The notes under the pieces were generated by a model, which was not told where the DNA came from, searched no databases, and worked only from the letters and a program-made list of their open reading frames with translations. From Meconema thalassinum (taxonomy: Eukaryota; Arthropoda; Insecta; Orthoptera; Tettigoniidae): a DNA stretch of 64,000 bases. Location: contig OX336391.1 in assembly GCA_946902985.2 (NCBI GenBank), positions 75,927,947 through 75,991,946 of the forward strand, in the 5' to 3' direction. A program made the translations under genes and the position numbers. Positions 36,860-47,900 of this stretch are shown piece by piece; positions within the stretch are counted from its first letter, which is position 1; each line of letters opens with the position of its first letter.

Positions 36860-38705
36860 TTAAACATGAATATGAGGTGCCCTTTACTAGTGCTACCTCT
36901 GTAAAAAATTCATTCAATTCGGTTTCACCGTGTTTGAATTGATCTGGGGAATGGATTTGCACACATACATGGCCGCTATTTGCAAACTATTGGGCTGATG
37001 ACCTTGTAGTCAGTCATAAGATGCTTTCCACAAAAAGGCATGTTGTTGCAAAATCCGGTAGAGATCAAATTATTAGGATGGTCGAAATTTGATTTAAGCT
37101 TTTAACATTTGGGTGGCCGTCATTCCGTTTCCGTCAAGATGGCGGCGATATAAAACATGACACTGAGGTGTCTTTTGCTAGTGCTACCTCTGTACCGAAT
37201 TTCGTTCAATTCGGTTTCACCGTGTTTGAATTGATAGGGGGAATCGATTTGCACACATACTTGGCCACCATCTGCAAACTATTGGGCTGATGATCTAGCA
37301 GTTTGGTCACAATATGCTTCCCACATAAAGATTTGTTGTTGCAAAAGTTGGTAGAGATTAGATTATTAGGTTGGTCGTAATTACATTTTAGCCTTTAATA
37401 TTTGGGTGGCCGCGATTACGTTTCCGTCAAGATGTCGGTGATATAAAACATGACACTGAGGTGGCCTTTTCTAGTGCTACCTCTGTACCAAATTTCGTTC
37501 CATTCGGTTTCACCGTGTTCGAATTAATAGGGGGAATCGATTTTCACACAAAGATGGCCGCCTTCCGCAAAATATTAGGCTAATGACCTATTAGTTTGGT
37601 CAAAGGATGCTCCCTCCATAATGGTATGTTGATGCAAAATTTGGTACAGATCGGATGATTAGGTTAATCGTGATTTGATTTAAGCTTTGAATATTTGTGT
37701 GGCCGCCATTATGTTTCCGTCAAGATGGCGGCGATATAAAACATGACACTGAGGTGCCCTTTGCTAGTGCTACCTCTGTACCAAATTTCATTCCATTCGG
37801 TTTCACCGTGTACGAATTAATAGGGGTAATCGATTTTGACACAAAGATGGCCGCCATCCGCAAACCATTAGGCTAATGACCTATTAGATTTGTCAAAGGA
37901 TGCTCCCTCCATAAAGGTATGTTGATGCAAAATTTGGTAGAGATCGGATGATTAGGTTAGTCGTAATTTGATTTAAGCTTTGAACATTTGTGTGGCCGCC
38001 ATTACGTTTCCGTCAAGATGGCGGTGATATAAAACATGACACTGAGGTGCCCTTTGCTAGTGCTACCTCTGTACCAAATTTCATTCCATTCGGTTTCACC
38101 GTGTTCGAATTAATAGGGGTAATCGATTTTGACACAAAGATGGCCGCCATCCGCAAACTATTAGGCTAATGACCTATTAGATTTGTCAAAGGATGCCCCC
38201 CTTCAAAAAGGTATGTTGTTGCAAAATTTGGTAGAGATCGGATGATTAGGTTAGTCGTAATTTGATTTAAGCTTTGCACATTTGGGTGGCCGCCATTACG
38301 TTTCCGTCAAGATGGCGGCGATATAAAACATGGCACTGGGGTGCCCTTTGCTAGTGCTACCTCTGTACCAAATTTCGTTCCATTCGGTTTCACCGTGTTC
38401 GAATTAATAGGGGCAATCGATTTTCACACAAAGATGGCCGCCATCCGCAAACTATTAGGCTGATGACATATTAGTTTGGTCAAAAGATGCTGCACCCATA
38501 AAGGTATATTGTTGCAAAATTTGGTAGAGATCGGATGATTAGGTTAGTCGTAATTTGATTTAAGCTTTGAACATTTGTGTGGCCGCCATTACGTTTCCGT
38601 CAAGATGGCGGCGATATAAAACATGACACTGAGGTGTCCTTTGCTAGTGCTACCTTTGTACCAAATTTCGTTCAATTTGCGCTCACCGTGTTCGAATTGA
38701 TAGGG
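36860..38705 (+). repeat. 293-bp satellite array, about 6 copies
   Basis: GATATAAAACATG recurs at 37,147, 37,440, 37,733, 38,026, 38,320 and 38,613: spacings of 293, 293, 293, 294 and 293. A more diverged unit starts near 36,860. Each unit carries AAGATGGCGGC or a one-base variant and AAGATGGCCGCC. The array ends in a CA microsatellite. Confidence 0.95.
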
Positions 38706-38730
38706 GGGGACAGACATTCAGAGTCCACAC

Positions 38731-38792
38731 ACTCACACACACACACACACAGACTCACACACATACACACACACACACACAGACAGACACAC
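38731..38792 (+). repeat. (CA)n-type microsatellite
   Basis: Runs of CACACA interrupted by GACT/TACA at the end of the 293-bp array. Confidence 0.9.
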
Positions 38793-38950
38793 TTTTTTTC
38801 GCCCTGTAGTGATCTCATAAGTCTACTTTCATTTTTTGCAAAAATCGAAAGTAGGCTAATACTGCTACTTGGATCTGTCATTTAACTGGAAAAGAATTCT
38901 CAGTTTGTGAAATCGTGCTAAAAAGTATGGTACAGTACGGTATTGTAAAT

Positions 38951-41900
38951 TTTATTTATTTATTTAGCGTATGATGAATACAATATTATATACAATATAT
39001 ACAGTACAACTACCATCTCAAGTTCATAACTAAAGTTCCATGTTTAAAGTTGAGAGCCAAAGAAGGGCTTCGCTTGGGACACAGTGTAAGTCTTCTATAG
39101 AGCCTCTGTATGCGCGTAAAGGACACTCGAATGTAATGTGGTCCACTGTCTGTTCCTCTTCTCCACAGTCACATTGAGGTGATGCCTTCCATCCCCATTT
39201 GAAGAGAGTGGCTCCACATCTACCTTGGCCGGTCCTAATGCGGTTTAGCGTCCTCCACTGTCGTCTGGGAAGGGAAAATCCATCAGGGCACTTGCAGGGG
39301 TTCTTAATGATGTGATGATTTGGTAACGAGGATTGCAGATGCCATTGTTCTTTCCAGGCGTCCGATATATTAAAGGAGGCGTCCTGTAGAATCATTGCAG
39401 TACGCCAAGAAGGGTGTCTGGATTTCAGTCGTTTGGTTGGAGAAGCTGCTATATCAGAATGAATAGGGAGGTGAGGATTGTTTTCTATTTTCTTCCATAA
39501 GTTAAGCAGTAACTGTGATCTTCTTAGGGATGGAGGTGGTATGTGGCTTAGGGTGGGAAGCCAGTGTGTGTTAGTAGGTCGGATGCACCCTGTAATGATA
39601 CGCATTGCCTGGTTCAGCTGGGTGTCTACTAGACCAATGTGAGCACTGTTAAGCCAAATTGAGCAACAATATTCAGCGACGGAATAAGAAAGTGCAAGAG
39701 CAGTGGATCTCAATACTTGAGCATTAGCACCCCAGGATGTACCCGCCAGCTTTTGAAGGATGTTATTCCTGGTCTTGATCTTGGCTGACACATTGCAGAG
39801 GTGATTCTTGTAAGTCAACGACCTGTCCAGGGTGACTCCGAGGTATTTTGGGTTACTACAGTATTGTAGATTCTCTCCTCGGAATGGTATGGTTGGTTTG
39901 TACCCAGAACTTCTATTCCGCAAGTGGAAGGTAGACACAACAGTTTTCTGAGGGTTTGGTCTAAGGTTGTTCTGACGAAAGTAGCTGTCTAGGATCTTCA
40001 AGTCTGATGTAAGCATCGACTCAGGCTCATCGAAGCGTTGGTGTTGGGCGACCAATGCGATGTCATCTGCATAGATGAATTTTTTTGATTTCGTTGCTGG
40101 GAGATCATATGAGTACAGGTTGAATAGTAGAGGGGCCAATACAGAGCCATGAGGGAGTCCACCATTTATCCTATGTACTTTACTCCTGGAGTCTTCTGAA
40201 AATATCTGAAAGTACATATTACTCAGCATGTTACTGAGTAATGTGGTGAGTTTCAGGCAAGGGATGATACTGATAAATTTAAGAAGGAGCTTATCTTGCC
40301 ACACGGTGTCATATGCAGCTGTCAGATCTAAGAAAACACCCGTGCTGACCATTTTGTTCTCAAAGCCATTTTCAATATGGGTAACTAGTGCTAAAACCTG
40401 TTCATCACATCCACGTCCAGGTCTGAATCCAGCCTGCTCGACTGGAATATGCTGATTGATTGTCGCTGAGATCCTGTTATGTATCAGCCTTCCCAGAAGC
40501 TTCATTGTGACACTGAGGAGTGCTATTGGCTGGTAACTCTCAACTTTTGTTGGGTCCTTAGATGTTTTTAATACAGCTACTATTTTTGTCTTCTTGAAGA
40601 GTGAAGGTAGGTGACCTGTCTCTTGGATGTTCGTGAAGAAGTTAGTAAGCCATTTGACAGCAGCTGGTCCAAGATGTAGAATGAACTCTGGGTATATACC
40701 ATCAGCACCTGCCGCTTTCCCAGGTTTTAAACTTTCTATGGCCTGTTTAATTTCTGGTGGTTGAAATGGGACAGAGAATTCAGAGGATCGCAGAGCCAAA
40801 CGTTTCTTTTCCTTGAAGAGTTGCTTTACGTGTCTTCTATGATGCTTTTCAACTGAAACCTTTGAGGTAGAGATCATATGCTTTGCCATGTCATTTAGAC
40901 TGATGCTTGTTTTTGGTCTAATTTTGCTGCTGGATGTGTCCAATTTCCTGATCAGTCTCCAAGCTTCCCAGCTGGAGTGAGTGAAGTCTAGTGACTCAAC
41001 AGTTTCTTGCCAAATTCTCTTCCTGTTTTCATCTAGGGATTGTAAAAGTTCAGAAGCCGTATTTGGATCACCATTGGCCTCAAATTCTTTGAAGAGCCTT
41101 TCACTCTCTTCGTTCCAGCCGGGGATGTACTTTTTACGATATCCTCTTGGGATACATCGTTTTGCTGCACTTTTAACTACACCGATGAATCTGCTGTAGT
41201 TGCTACTTATCCATCGCAGGTTGGAGTCAATCTGTTTAGAAAATTCATCCCAATTGGCTTTTTTTAAATTCCATCTCTGTTTCGGGCAGGAGTAAACAAT
41301 AGGCACAAGCAATCCAGACTGGAGAATTATTGGTCTGTGCTGACTGTGAGGAAATTTGTTGAGCACTGTGCGTCGTATGTTGCTAAGTGGGTGTTGTGAC
41401 TGCGTTACAAAACAGAGATCCGGGGTGTATTCTTTGTTCCATCGTGCAGAAGAGAAGGAAGCCTTATCCTTGGCATCATAGATAAGTTTAAGGTTTTCCG
41501 TTTCCATTCAGTCAGTAAGCTTTTCCCCATTTCTGTCGTTCTCCTTGTATCCCCATAGTGTGTGATGGCTCTTAAAGTCCCCTGCAATTATACTTGGATT
41601 TTGCAAAGTTGGAATTGGCGGAGATGGCCAGGGAGTTCCAGGAGGTTTATATACGTTGACTACTGTCAAATCACAGACTTTGATTGAGGTAGTAAATATT
41701 TCATTATCTGAGGAAGATGGCAAGAGTTGATAGTGTGTGATATCGCTCCTCACATAGGTGGCAATCCCGTACTTCGCATGGTTAATTGCGGACACTAATT
41801 TAAATCCTGGAATCTTCCCTCTGGACTTCAGTTGGAGATAATTTTCGGTGTGGGTTTCTTGAAGCAGGATGATGTGAGTCTGATGTTCTTTGAGAACCTT

Positions 41901-42290
41901 TGCTAGGTGTTCACACTTTGCTCTGCTAATGCCTTCGACGTTAAGCTGGCATATTTTCAATGAAGGGCCAATGTTACGAACTTGAGGGCCCTGAAAAGGG
42001 CCTCTAGGTGTGTTTCTCCTCCATATTCCTTGACCGAGAGGTCGTTTATGACAGTTCGGTCTCATCTTATTACTGTTGCTTTCTTAGCACCAACCGGGGG
42101 ACACGTGTAGGGCAGAGTGCTGGTTAAACCTACGGACGTGAAGCAATAATTACAAACAAAACATGCTCCTCGTGTTACAAGACGCCAGGTCCGAAGGAAT
42201 AATAATCAGGGGGACGACAGCTAATTCCCGAACTCAATTGAATGTAGGCCCAGGTGTCCGGTCGGTCGCGACAAAATTGTGGACGCAAGA
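38951..42290 (-). mobile_element. LINE, jockey-like, nearly full length
   Basis: The 3' tail at 38,951-38,966 reads (AAATA)n-like in element sense. The coding part follows, and a GC-richer leader reaches about 42,290, where homology with the gene A upstream region begins near 42,330. The exact 5' end and target duplication were not resolved. The protein is clearly related to the LINE at 13,938-15,521. Confidence 0.85.
39030..42065 (-). pseudogene. LINE endonuclease-reverse transcriptase with one internal stop
   Basis: Endonuclease part 42,065-41,511: KICQLNVEGISRAK, IILLQETHTENY, VVNVYKPPGTPW and SIIAGDFKSHHTLW. TGA at 41,510-41,508 interrupts it after EKLTD. The same frame continues METENLKLIYD and runs 825 codons to the end. 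Reverse transcriptase: IPVEQAGFRPGRGCDEQ, VFLDLTAAYDTVW (motif A), GGLPHGSVLAPLLFN (motif B) and FIYADDIALVAQ (active-site YADD). The end has CDCGEEEQTVDHITFEC, a Cys/His segment. One nonsense change separates it from an open frame, so it is a fairly young copy. Confidence 0.9.
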
Positions 42291-42329
42291 GTGATAGCAT
42301 CGCCTTTTATAATATTCTAGAATTATAGA

Positions 42330-42657
42330 CAGCGATGATAGTTTTCATTTGAACAGGGTAGTGTGTGGTTTATGATAGAATATATACAGTAAGTCCCGAT
42401 TCCCAAAGAAGCGTGTGGTAACTTTGGTTAACTAATACGGAACCTAATTCAGTCGTGTGGATTTGTGTTTTATGTACATTAGCATGAACTAGTCTGCTTC
42501 TGAAAATCTGATTATTCCCGCCTCACCCCAACATTGTTCAGGTTTGTGTCTATTTGGGAATAACTTACAGGAACCGAACACATGATAGACGCATTCGAGA
42601 GTGGGTCAATTTCACTGTTGTATACGAACTGGCCACTGAGATGTTAATAATGCTCAA
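42330..42657 (+). repeat. Gene B upstream duplication, left part
   Basis: Inverted match to 36,124-36,480. It ends ...TTAATAATGCTCAA, where the Polinton begins; the same sequence in the gene A copy continues without the element. Confidence 0.85.
42652..42657. other. Polinton target-site duplication, left
   Basis: GCTCAA here and again at 57,667-57,672. The gene A copy has a single GCTCAC in the corresponding place (inverted, near 36,147-36,152). Confidence 0.88.
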
Positions 42658-43010
42658 AGTAGTGGTTTTTGAGGGGTTCTAAATCCACCTCCACCTCCCC
42701 ACCTCACAAGATGGCGGCAGCCCGATATCTCTCGAACGCATGGCGGGATTTTGACAAATGAGGTGTCGTTGAACTCGGGCTAACACCCCCTTTCCAATGG
42801 ACAACATATTTCAACCCCAAAAATAAAACCTACCCCTACTAGAGGGTGAAATTGATTTTTTTAGAGAATCTCTGTTACCAATTGCAACATGTGAGAGTTT
42901 GAATGCCGATATGGATTTAAACGTTGTTCCACATAAAGTGCATATGTTCGGTCGATAGCCACTATGAATTAACATGCTTGTTTTTGTTTTTTACGCATGC
43001 CCACTCATGG
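42658..43010 (+). repeat. Polinton terminal region, left
   Basis: Matches the inverse of 57,320-57,666 at about 85% by eye, lowest in the first 40 bases. It contains ACAAGATGGCGGCAGCCCGA at 42,705-42,724. Confidence 0.88.
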
Positions 43011-43039
43011 CTTTTGTAAGAGGGTGGGGGAGTGGATTC

Positions 43040-43300
43040 CTATGGATGGGTTATTGTTGACGGGTCATTGTTGGCGGGGTCATTGTTGTCGAGTCCTTGT
43101 GGACGAGTTCTTGTGGACAGGTCCTTGTGGACAGGTCCTTGTTGACAGGTCATTGTGGACGAGTCTGTGTGGACGAGTCCTTGTGGACAGGTCCTTGTGG
43201 ACGAGTCCTTGTCCCTTTGGACTGATCCCTTTGGACGGGTCCCTTTGGCCTGGTTCCTACAGACGAGCCCATGAATTTATTTAAATTATGTCAAAGGGCC
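43040..43300 (+). repeat. Subterminal GACGGGTCCTTGTG-type array, left
   Basis: About a dozen variants of a 13-15-base unit (GGACGAGTCCTTGT, GGACAGGTCCTTGT, TTGACGGGTCATTG). They are followed by the tail ATGAATTTATTTAAATTATG TCAAAGGG. The inverse is at 57,085-57,325, about 93% alike. A related array plus tail occurs at the palindrome centre. Confidence 0.88.
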
Positions 43301-43894
43301 TAACTACATTTGTGTGTGTTGAATTGACGTTGTTCACCACTACTATAATGGAATAACGATATGAAAGGAAAGTGACGAAATACATGTGAACATACAAGGA
43401 TCTAACTTGGTGGATGGATGTGTTCTAACGAGTCATTTGTAGTTGAAAGAGAATAATACATGTTCTTAAGATGTTAAAACTTAAGAAATGACACGCTCAG
43501 TAAGACGTCTTGTTACTTCCTGTGTCATATTACAGACATGGCAGAGAGCGCGCAGATCTGTTGCTATGACTAACACTGCAGTAATTTGAAACCGCAAGTG
43601 TTCATTAAGACAATGGATGATGATCATGCAAAGTTAGCAGTTATTGGATATTACACAGGTGTTCCTTCCGGTGTCATGTTGCTGACATACCAGAGAGCGC
43701 ACACTGCTGTTGCTATGACTGACGCTGCAGTAATTTGAAACCCCATATGTTGATTAAGACAATGGGTGATGATCATGCAAAGTCAGCAGTCATTGGATAC
43801 CACACAGGTGTTCCTAGTGTACTTTGGACTCTCAACTGTATTGGGAAAGGAATTGCAATGATCTGCAAAAAACTGCTGACACGAGCGATGAGAG

Positions 43895-43935
43895 TTTATA
43901 TAAGAGGGGTGTTATATATCTCCCTACTGTCAGTC
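43895..43935 (+). promoter_or_regulatory. Polinton PolB promoter, left: TATA box plus initiator
   Basis: TTTATATAAG at 43,895-43,904 and the arthropod-type initiator TCAGTC at 43,930-43,935, about 30 bases apart. Good splice signals follow downstream. Confidence 0.6.
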
Positions 43936-44029
43936 TATATTACTCGCTTTGAGTGAACAGTGCTCTATTACTGCTCAAGAGTTGTAAAAAAAGCCGTTTT
44001 GGTAGAAAATCATTAAATTATTTTGCAAG

Positions 44030-44098
44030 GTAAGTACTTATTATTAATGGATTGTAGTCTTTTATTACTAATTGATGTTGAAGTTATTGATTGGAATG

Positions 44099-44130
<32 letters not shown>

Positions 44131-44955
44131 TGTTTACAGATAATTGGGTACCTGTAGGTTACCAAATTCCTTCAATCTGTTCATTCAGTGACAGTAGTTG
44201 ATCAATTATAAAAAGGTAAGTGCCCCCCTCTAATAACTTTTAAACAGTTAGAGTGATATTTTCCAAAGTTCACTACTGCATGTTAGTGAAAATCGTATAT
44301 TTGACAGTCAAAAGTTGGAACTACTTGACCATGGTGTGTAAAGCTAATTTTGTAGGTTAGATTTTGATTACCGCTCTATTAAATTTGAATGTTCATTGCT
44401 AGGTGTCAGTGACAGAGGGAATATTTAAAGACTTAACCTCAGTTCACTTAACTTTACCTAACTTAACCTTGTCATGTGACATGTTTTACAAGTTTAAACT
44501 TGTTTTAAGACTGGCTATGACATTACACTTAGCTCACTTAACTGGCGATCGCTGTTTTTTATCACGTGACATGTTCTACAAGTTTAGACTTGTTTTAAGA
44601 CTGGCTATGACGTCACACTTAGCTCACTTAACTGATGATCGCTGGTTTCTATCACGTGACATGTTCTACAAGTTTAGACTTGTTTTAAGACTGGCTATGA
44701 CGCCACACTTAGCTCACTTAACTGACGACCGCTGGTTTCTACCACTCTATCATGTTCCAATGTTCACCGCTAGGTGTCAGTGACAGTGGTATATAGTACC
44801 CCCCCAGTTAGAACTACATAAAGTTAGACTTGCTAGGAGTTCACAGATCGATTTAAATACCCTGCTATAACCATTGACTGGAATATAATTAAACTATTTA
44901 TATTGTACTTTTTGTTTTATCTTTTATTAACATTGATGATTTCTTTCTTTTATAG
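44030..44955 (+). other. Polinton 5'-UTR introns, left
   Basis: Intron 1: donor CAAG|GTAAGTAC at 44,030, acceptor TGTTTACAG ending 44,139, including a TTGA microsatellite that is shorter in the other arm. Intron 2: donor AAAAG|GTAAGTGC at 44,216, acceptor TTTCTTTTATAG ending 44,955. The start-codon position follows 22 bases later. The same signals are present in the right arm. Confidence 0.65.
44471..44745 (+). repeat. 90-bp tandem repeat x3 in intron 2, left
   Basis: ATCACGTGACATGTTCTAC recurs at 44,561 and 44,651, and a diverged copy begins at 44,471, period 90. Units contain CACGTG (E-box) and, in the middle unit, TGACGTCA (CRE-like). Because 90 is a multiple of 3 it gives a spurious repetitive 126-codon frame. 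Confidence 0.9.
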
Positions 44956-44976
44956 ATATCTTGGAAAGTAATCACC

Positions 44977-47900
44977 ATATTCAAGTGTGGTGACTGTAAG
45001 AAACAGTTCTCAAGACCTGACAACCTTCAACGACACGCAAATGCTAAACATGACATTAAAATGTTTGTGTGCAGTCATTGTGCTACCACATTTAACAGAC
45101 AAGATAGTCTTGGACGGCATGTAAATTTAATGCATGTCAGTTCAGCACCTTTTTCATGTTCAGTTTGTGATCTTGGTTTTTCTGCTGTAAAGCGATATCA
45201 ATCCCACATGGTTGAAGTGCATGGGGAACAACAGGAATTAAAAACTGTAAAACCATCAACTAGCACGGAACCTTTAAACAAATGTGATGCTCAAAAGCGT
45301 AAACGTTCTCAAGATTATGAAAATAGTTGTGCAACAAAAAGAAAAAAGAATGGTGAACCTTCAATAACCCAGTGTGATGTTTGTAATATTGATATACCTT
45401 CTTCAATCATTCATGGACATTTACGCAGTATTCAACATAAAAATAACGCTTGTCATGAAAGAAATTCTGGAAATATTCAACAAATTGGTAGTGCATTTAA
45501 AAGTCGAATTGCTAGTTATAGACTTTACAGTAAATAAAAAACTCAAAGTATTGAATCATTTTTAAAAAATGTTCAACCTACTGTGTTTGGCTTAGTAGAA
45601 AATGTTTTATTAGAGCATAAAACAATTAAAATGAATTTTGAACTTTTTGGCCTCTATGTAAAAACTGGGAGCGAAGGTGAAATTACAGATATCAAATCTT
45701 TTAATACAAAAAACATAATTGTTAGCGAATCAACTAATATTAGTGATATATATCAAAATATTTCAAGTGCCATCATCGTGAAGAGTGAAGAGTTCCAGGA
45801 AAGGGAGTCAGGCTGGGCGTTGGTTGAAGTACTTTATTTAGAAACCAACCTGAATAAATATAATCCCCTTCGAGCATCATCATACATTGATTTACCTGCA
45901 TGGATTAAACGTAAGAATGCTTGTGTAAACGTTATGAATAATGATGACGCATGCTTTGCATGGGCTGTAACCTCAGCTCTCCATCCAGCAGCGATGAATG
46001 AAAAGAGAACGTCATCTTATCCTCACTATTCTTCAGTGTTAGATTTAAAAGAAATAGAATTTCCTATGGCGATAAAAGACATTCAACGTTTTGAAGAGCT
46101 GAACAATGTAAGTATTAATGTTTATGGAATTGAAAATAAGAGTATAGTTGGTCCTCTATATTATACTCAGGAAAAAAAGGATGCTCATGTAAATTTACTA
46201 TACATAACCGAAGGTGAAAATGCTCAACATTTAAGTAGACTTGTCAGTAGTCAGGTTTCAAAACACAATGGTAAAAAGTGGTTGTGTGATGGCTGTTTGT
46301 TATATTTCAGAAAAGAGGACCAACTAACTCAACATCAAAAATGGGGGTGTAATCATGTTCGTACGATATTACCGACTCCTAAAAATAACATTCTAAAATT
46401 TAAGGATTATGAGAAACAGCTTCGAGTACCATTTGTTATATATGCTGACTTCGAGGCTTTGCTAAAACCATTTAATACATGTTCATCGAATCCAGCCCAA
46501 CCTTTTACCAACACTACTCACATTCATGAACCTTTTAGCTTTGCATATTATATTAAATGTAGTTATGATGACTCTTTAAATAAGTTTGAGCTCTATAGAG
46601 GACCTGATGCACCTAAAGTTTTTATGGATAGACTTGAGAAAGATGCCATCCGTATATCCTCTATTTTAAATACGATCATTCCAATGGAACCACTAACTTT
46701 ATTAGAGCAAATGAATTTTGAAACTGAAACTAATTGTTTTATATGTGGTGAATGTTTATATACAGACAGGGTTCGCGATCATGACCATTTAACAGGACAA
46801 TATCGTGGTGCTGCTCACCAAGAATGTAATTTAAATTATAGAGTAAGTGAATTCATTCCGGTCATTCTACATAACGGTAGCAAATACGATAACCACTTTA
46901 TCGTTAAAGAATTTGGAGCATCAGATGAGAAAATTGATGTGATTGCAAATAATAAGGAACAATACATATCGTTCACAAAATACATCAAAACTGACAATAA
47001 GAAAACCATTAAACTGCGATTTTTAGATTCATTCCGCTTTATGCCGAGTAGTCTTGATAAGCTGGCTAGTAATTTAAAATCAGATCAGTTTCATGAAATT
47101 CAACGTGTCTTTCCTAAAGAAGATGATTTTAATTTGATTTGTCAAAAGGGTATATTCCCTTACGAATATATTAACTGTGTGGAACGTCTTGAGGAGTGTT
47201 CTTTACCACCGAAAGATGCATTTTACAGTTCCTTAAACACAAGTCATATCAGTGATCAGGAATATTTACATGCACAACGTGTATGGGCACAGTTTAACAT
47301 TCAAACTTTAGGAGAATTTTCAGACATATATTTGAAGACAGATGTGTTGTTATTAGCAGATGTTTTTGAAAATTTTCGGAATGTTTGTATTAAAACTTAT
47401 GACCTTGATCCTTGTCAGTATTTCACAGCTCCTGGGTTAAGTTTCAGTTCAATGTTGAAAAAAACGAAAGTAAATTTAGAATTAATGACTGATAAAGACA
47501 TGATCAATTTTATAAAATCTTCAATTCGAGGTGGATTAAGTCAATGTAGTGGACGGTATTCTAAAGCGAATAATAAATACATGCCTAGCTACAACCCTTG
47601 TGAAGAGTCAAAGTATATTGTCTACCTCGATGCAAATAACCAATATGGTTGGGCTATGAGTCAATATCTACCACTGAAAGATTTTCGCTGGCTGACACAA
47701 CCTGAAATTGATGTCTTACATGTTGACACTCTTAATGATAACGATGATAAAGGATATATTTTAGAGGTAAATCTTGAGTACCATAAAGAGTTACATGATG
47801 ATCATAATGATTTACCATTTTGTCCTGAGAATATGAAATCTCCATACATCACATCACGAACAAAAATGTTAATTGCTAATGTAAATGATAAATGTAAATA

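Noticed and set aside
44403..44783. 126-codon repetitive protein (DMFYKFRLVLRLAMT repeats)
   Set aside because: It lies inside a predicted 5'-UTR intron, and the frame stays open only because the 90-bp unit is a multiple of three.
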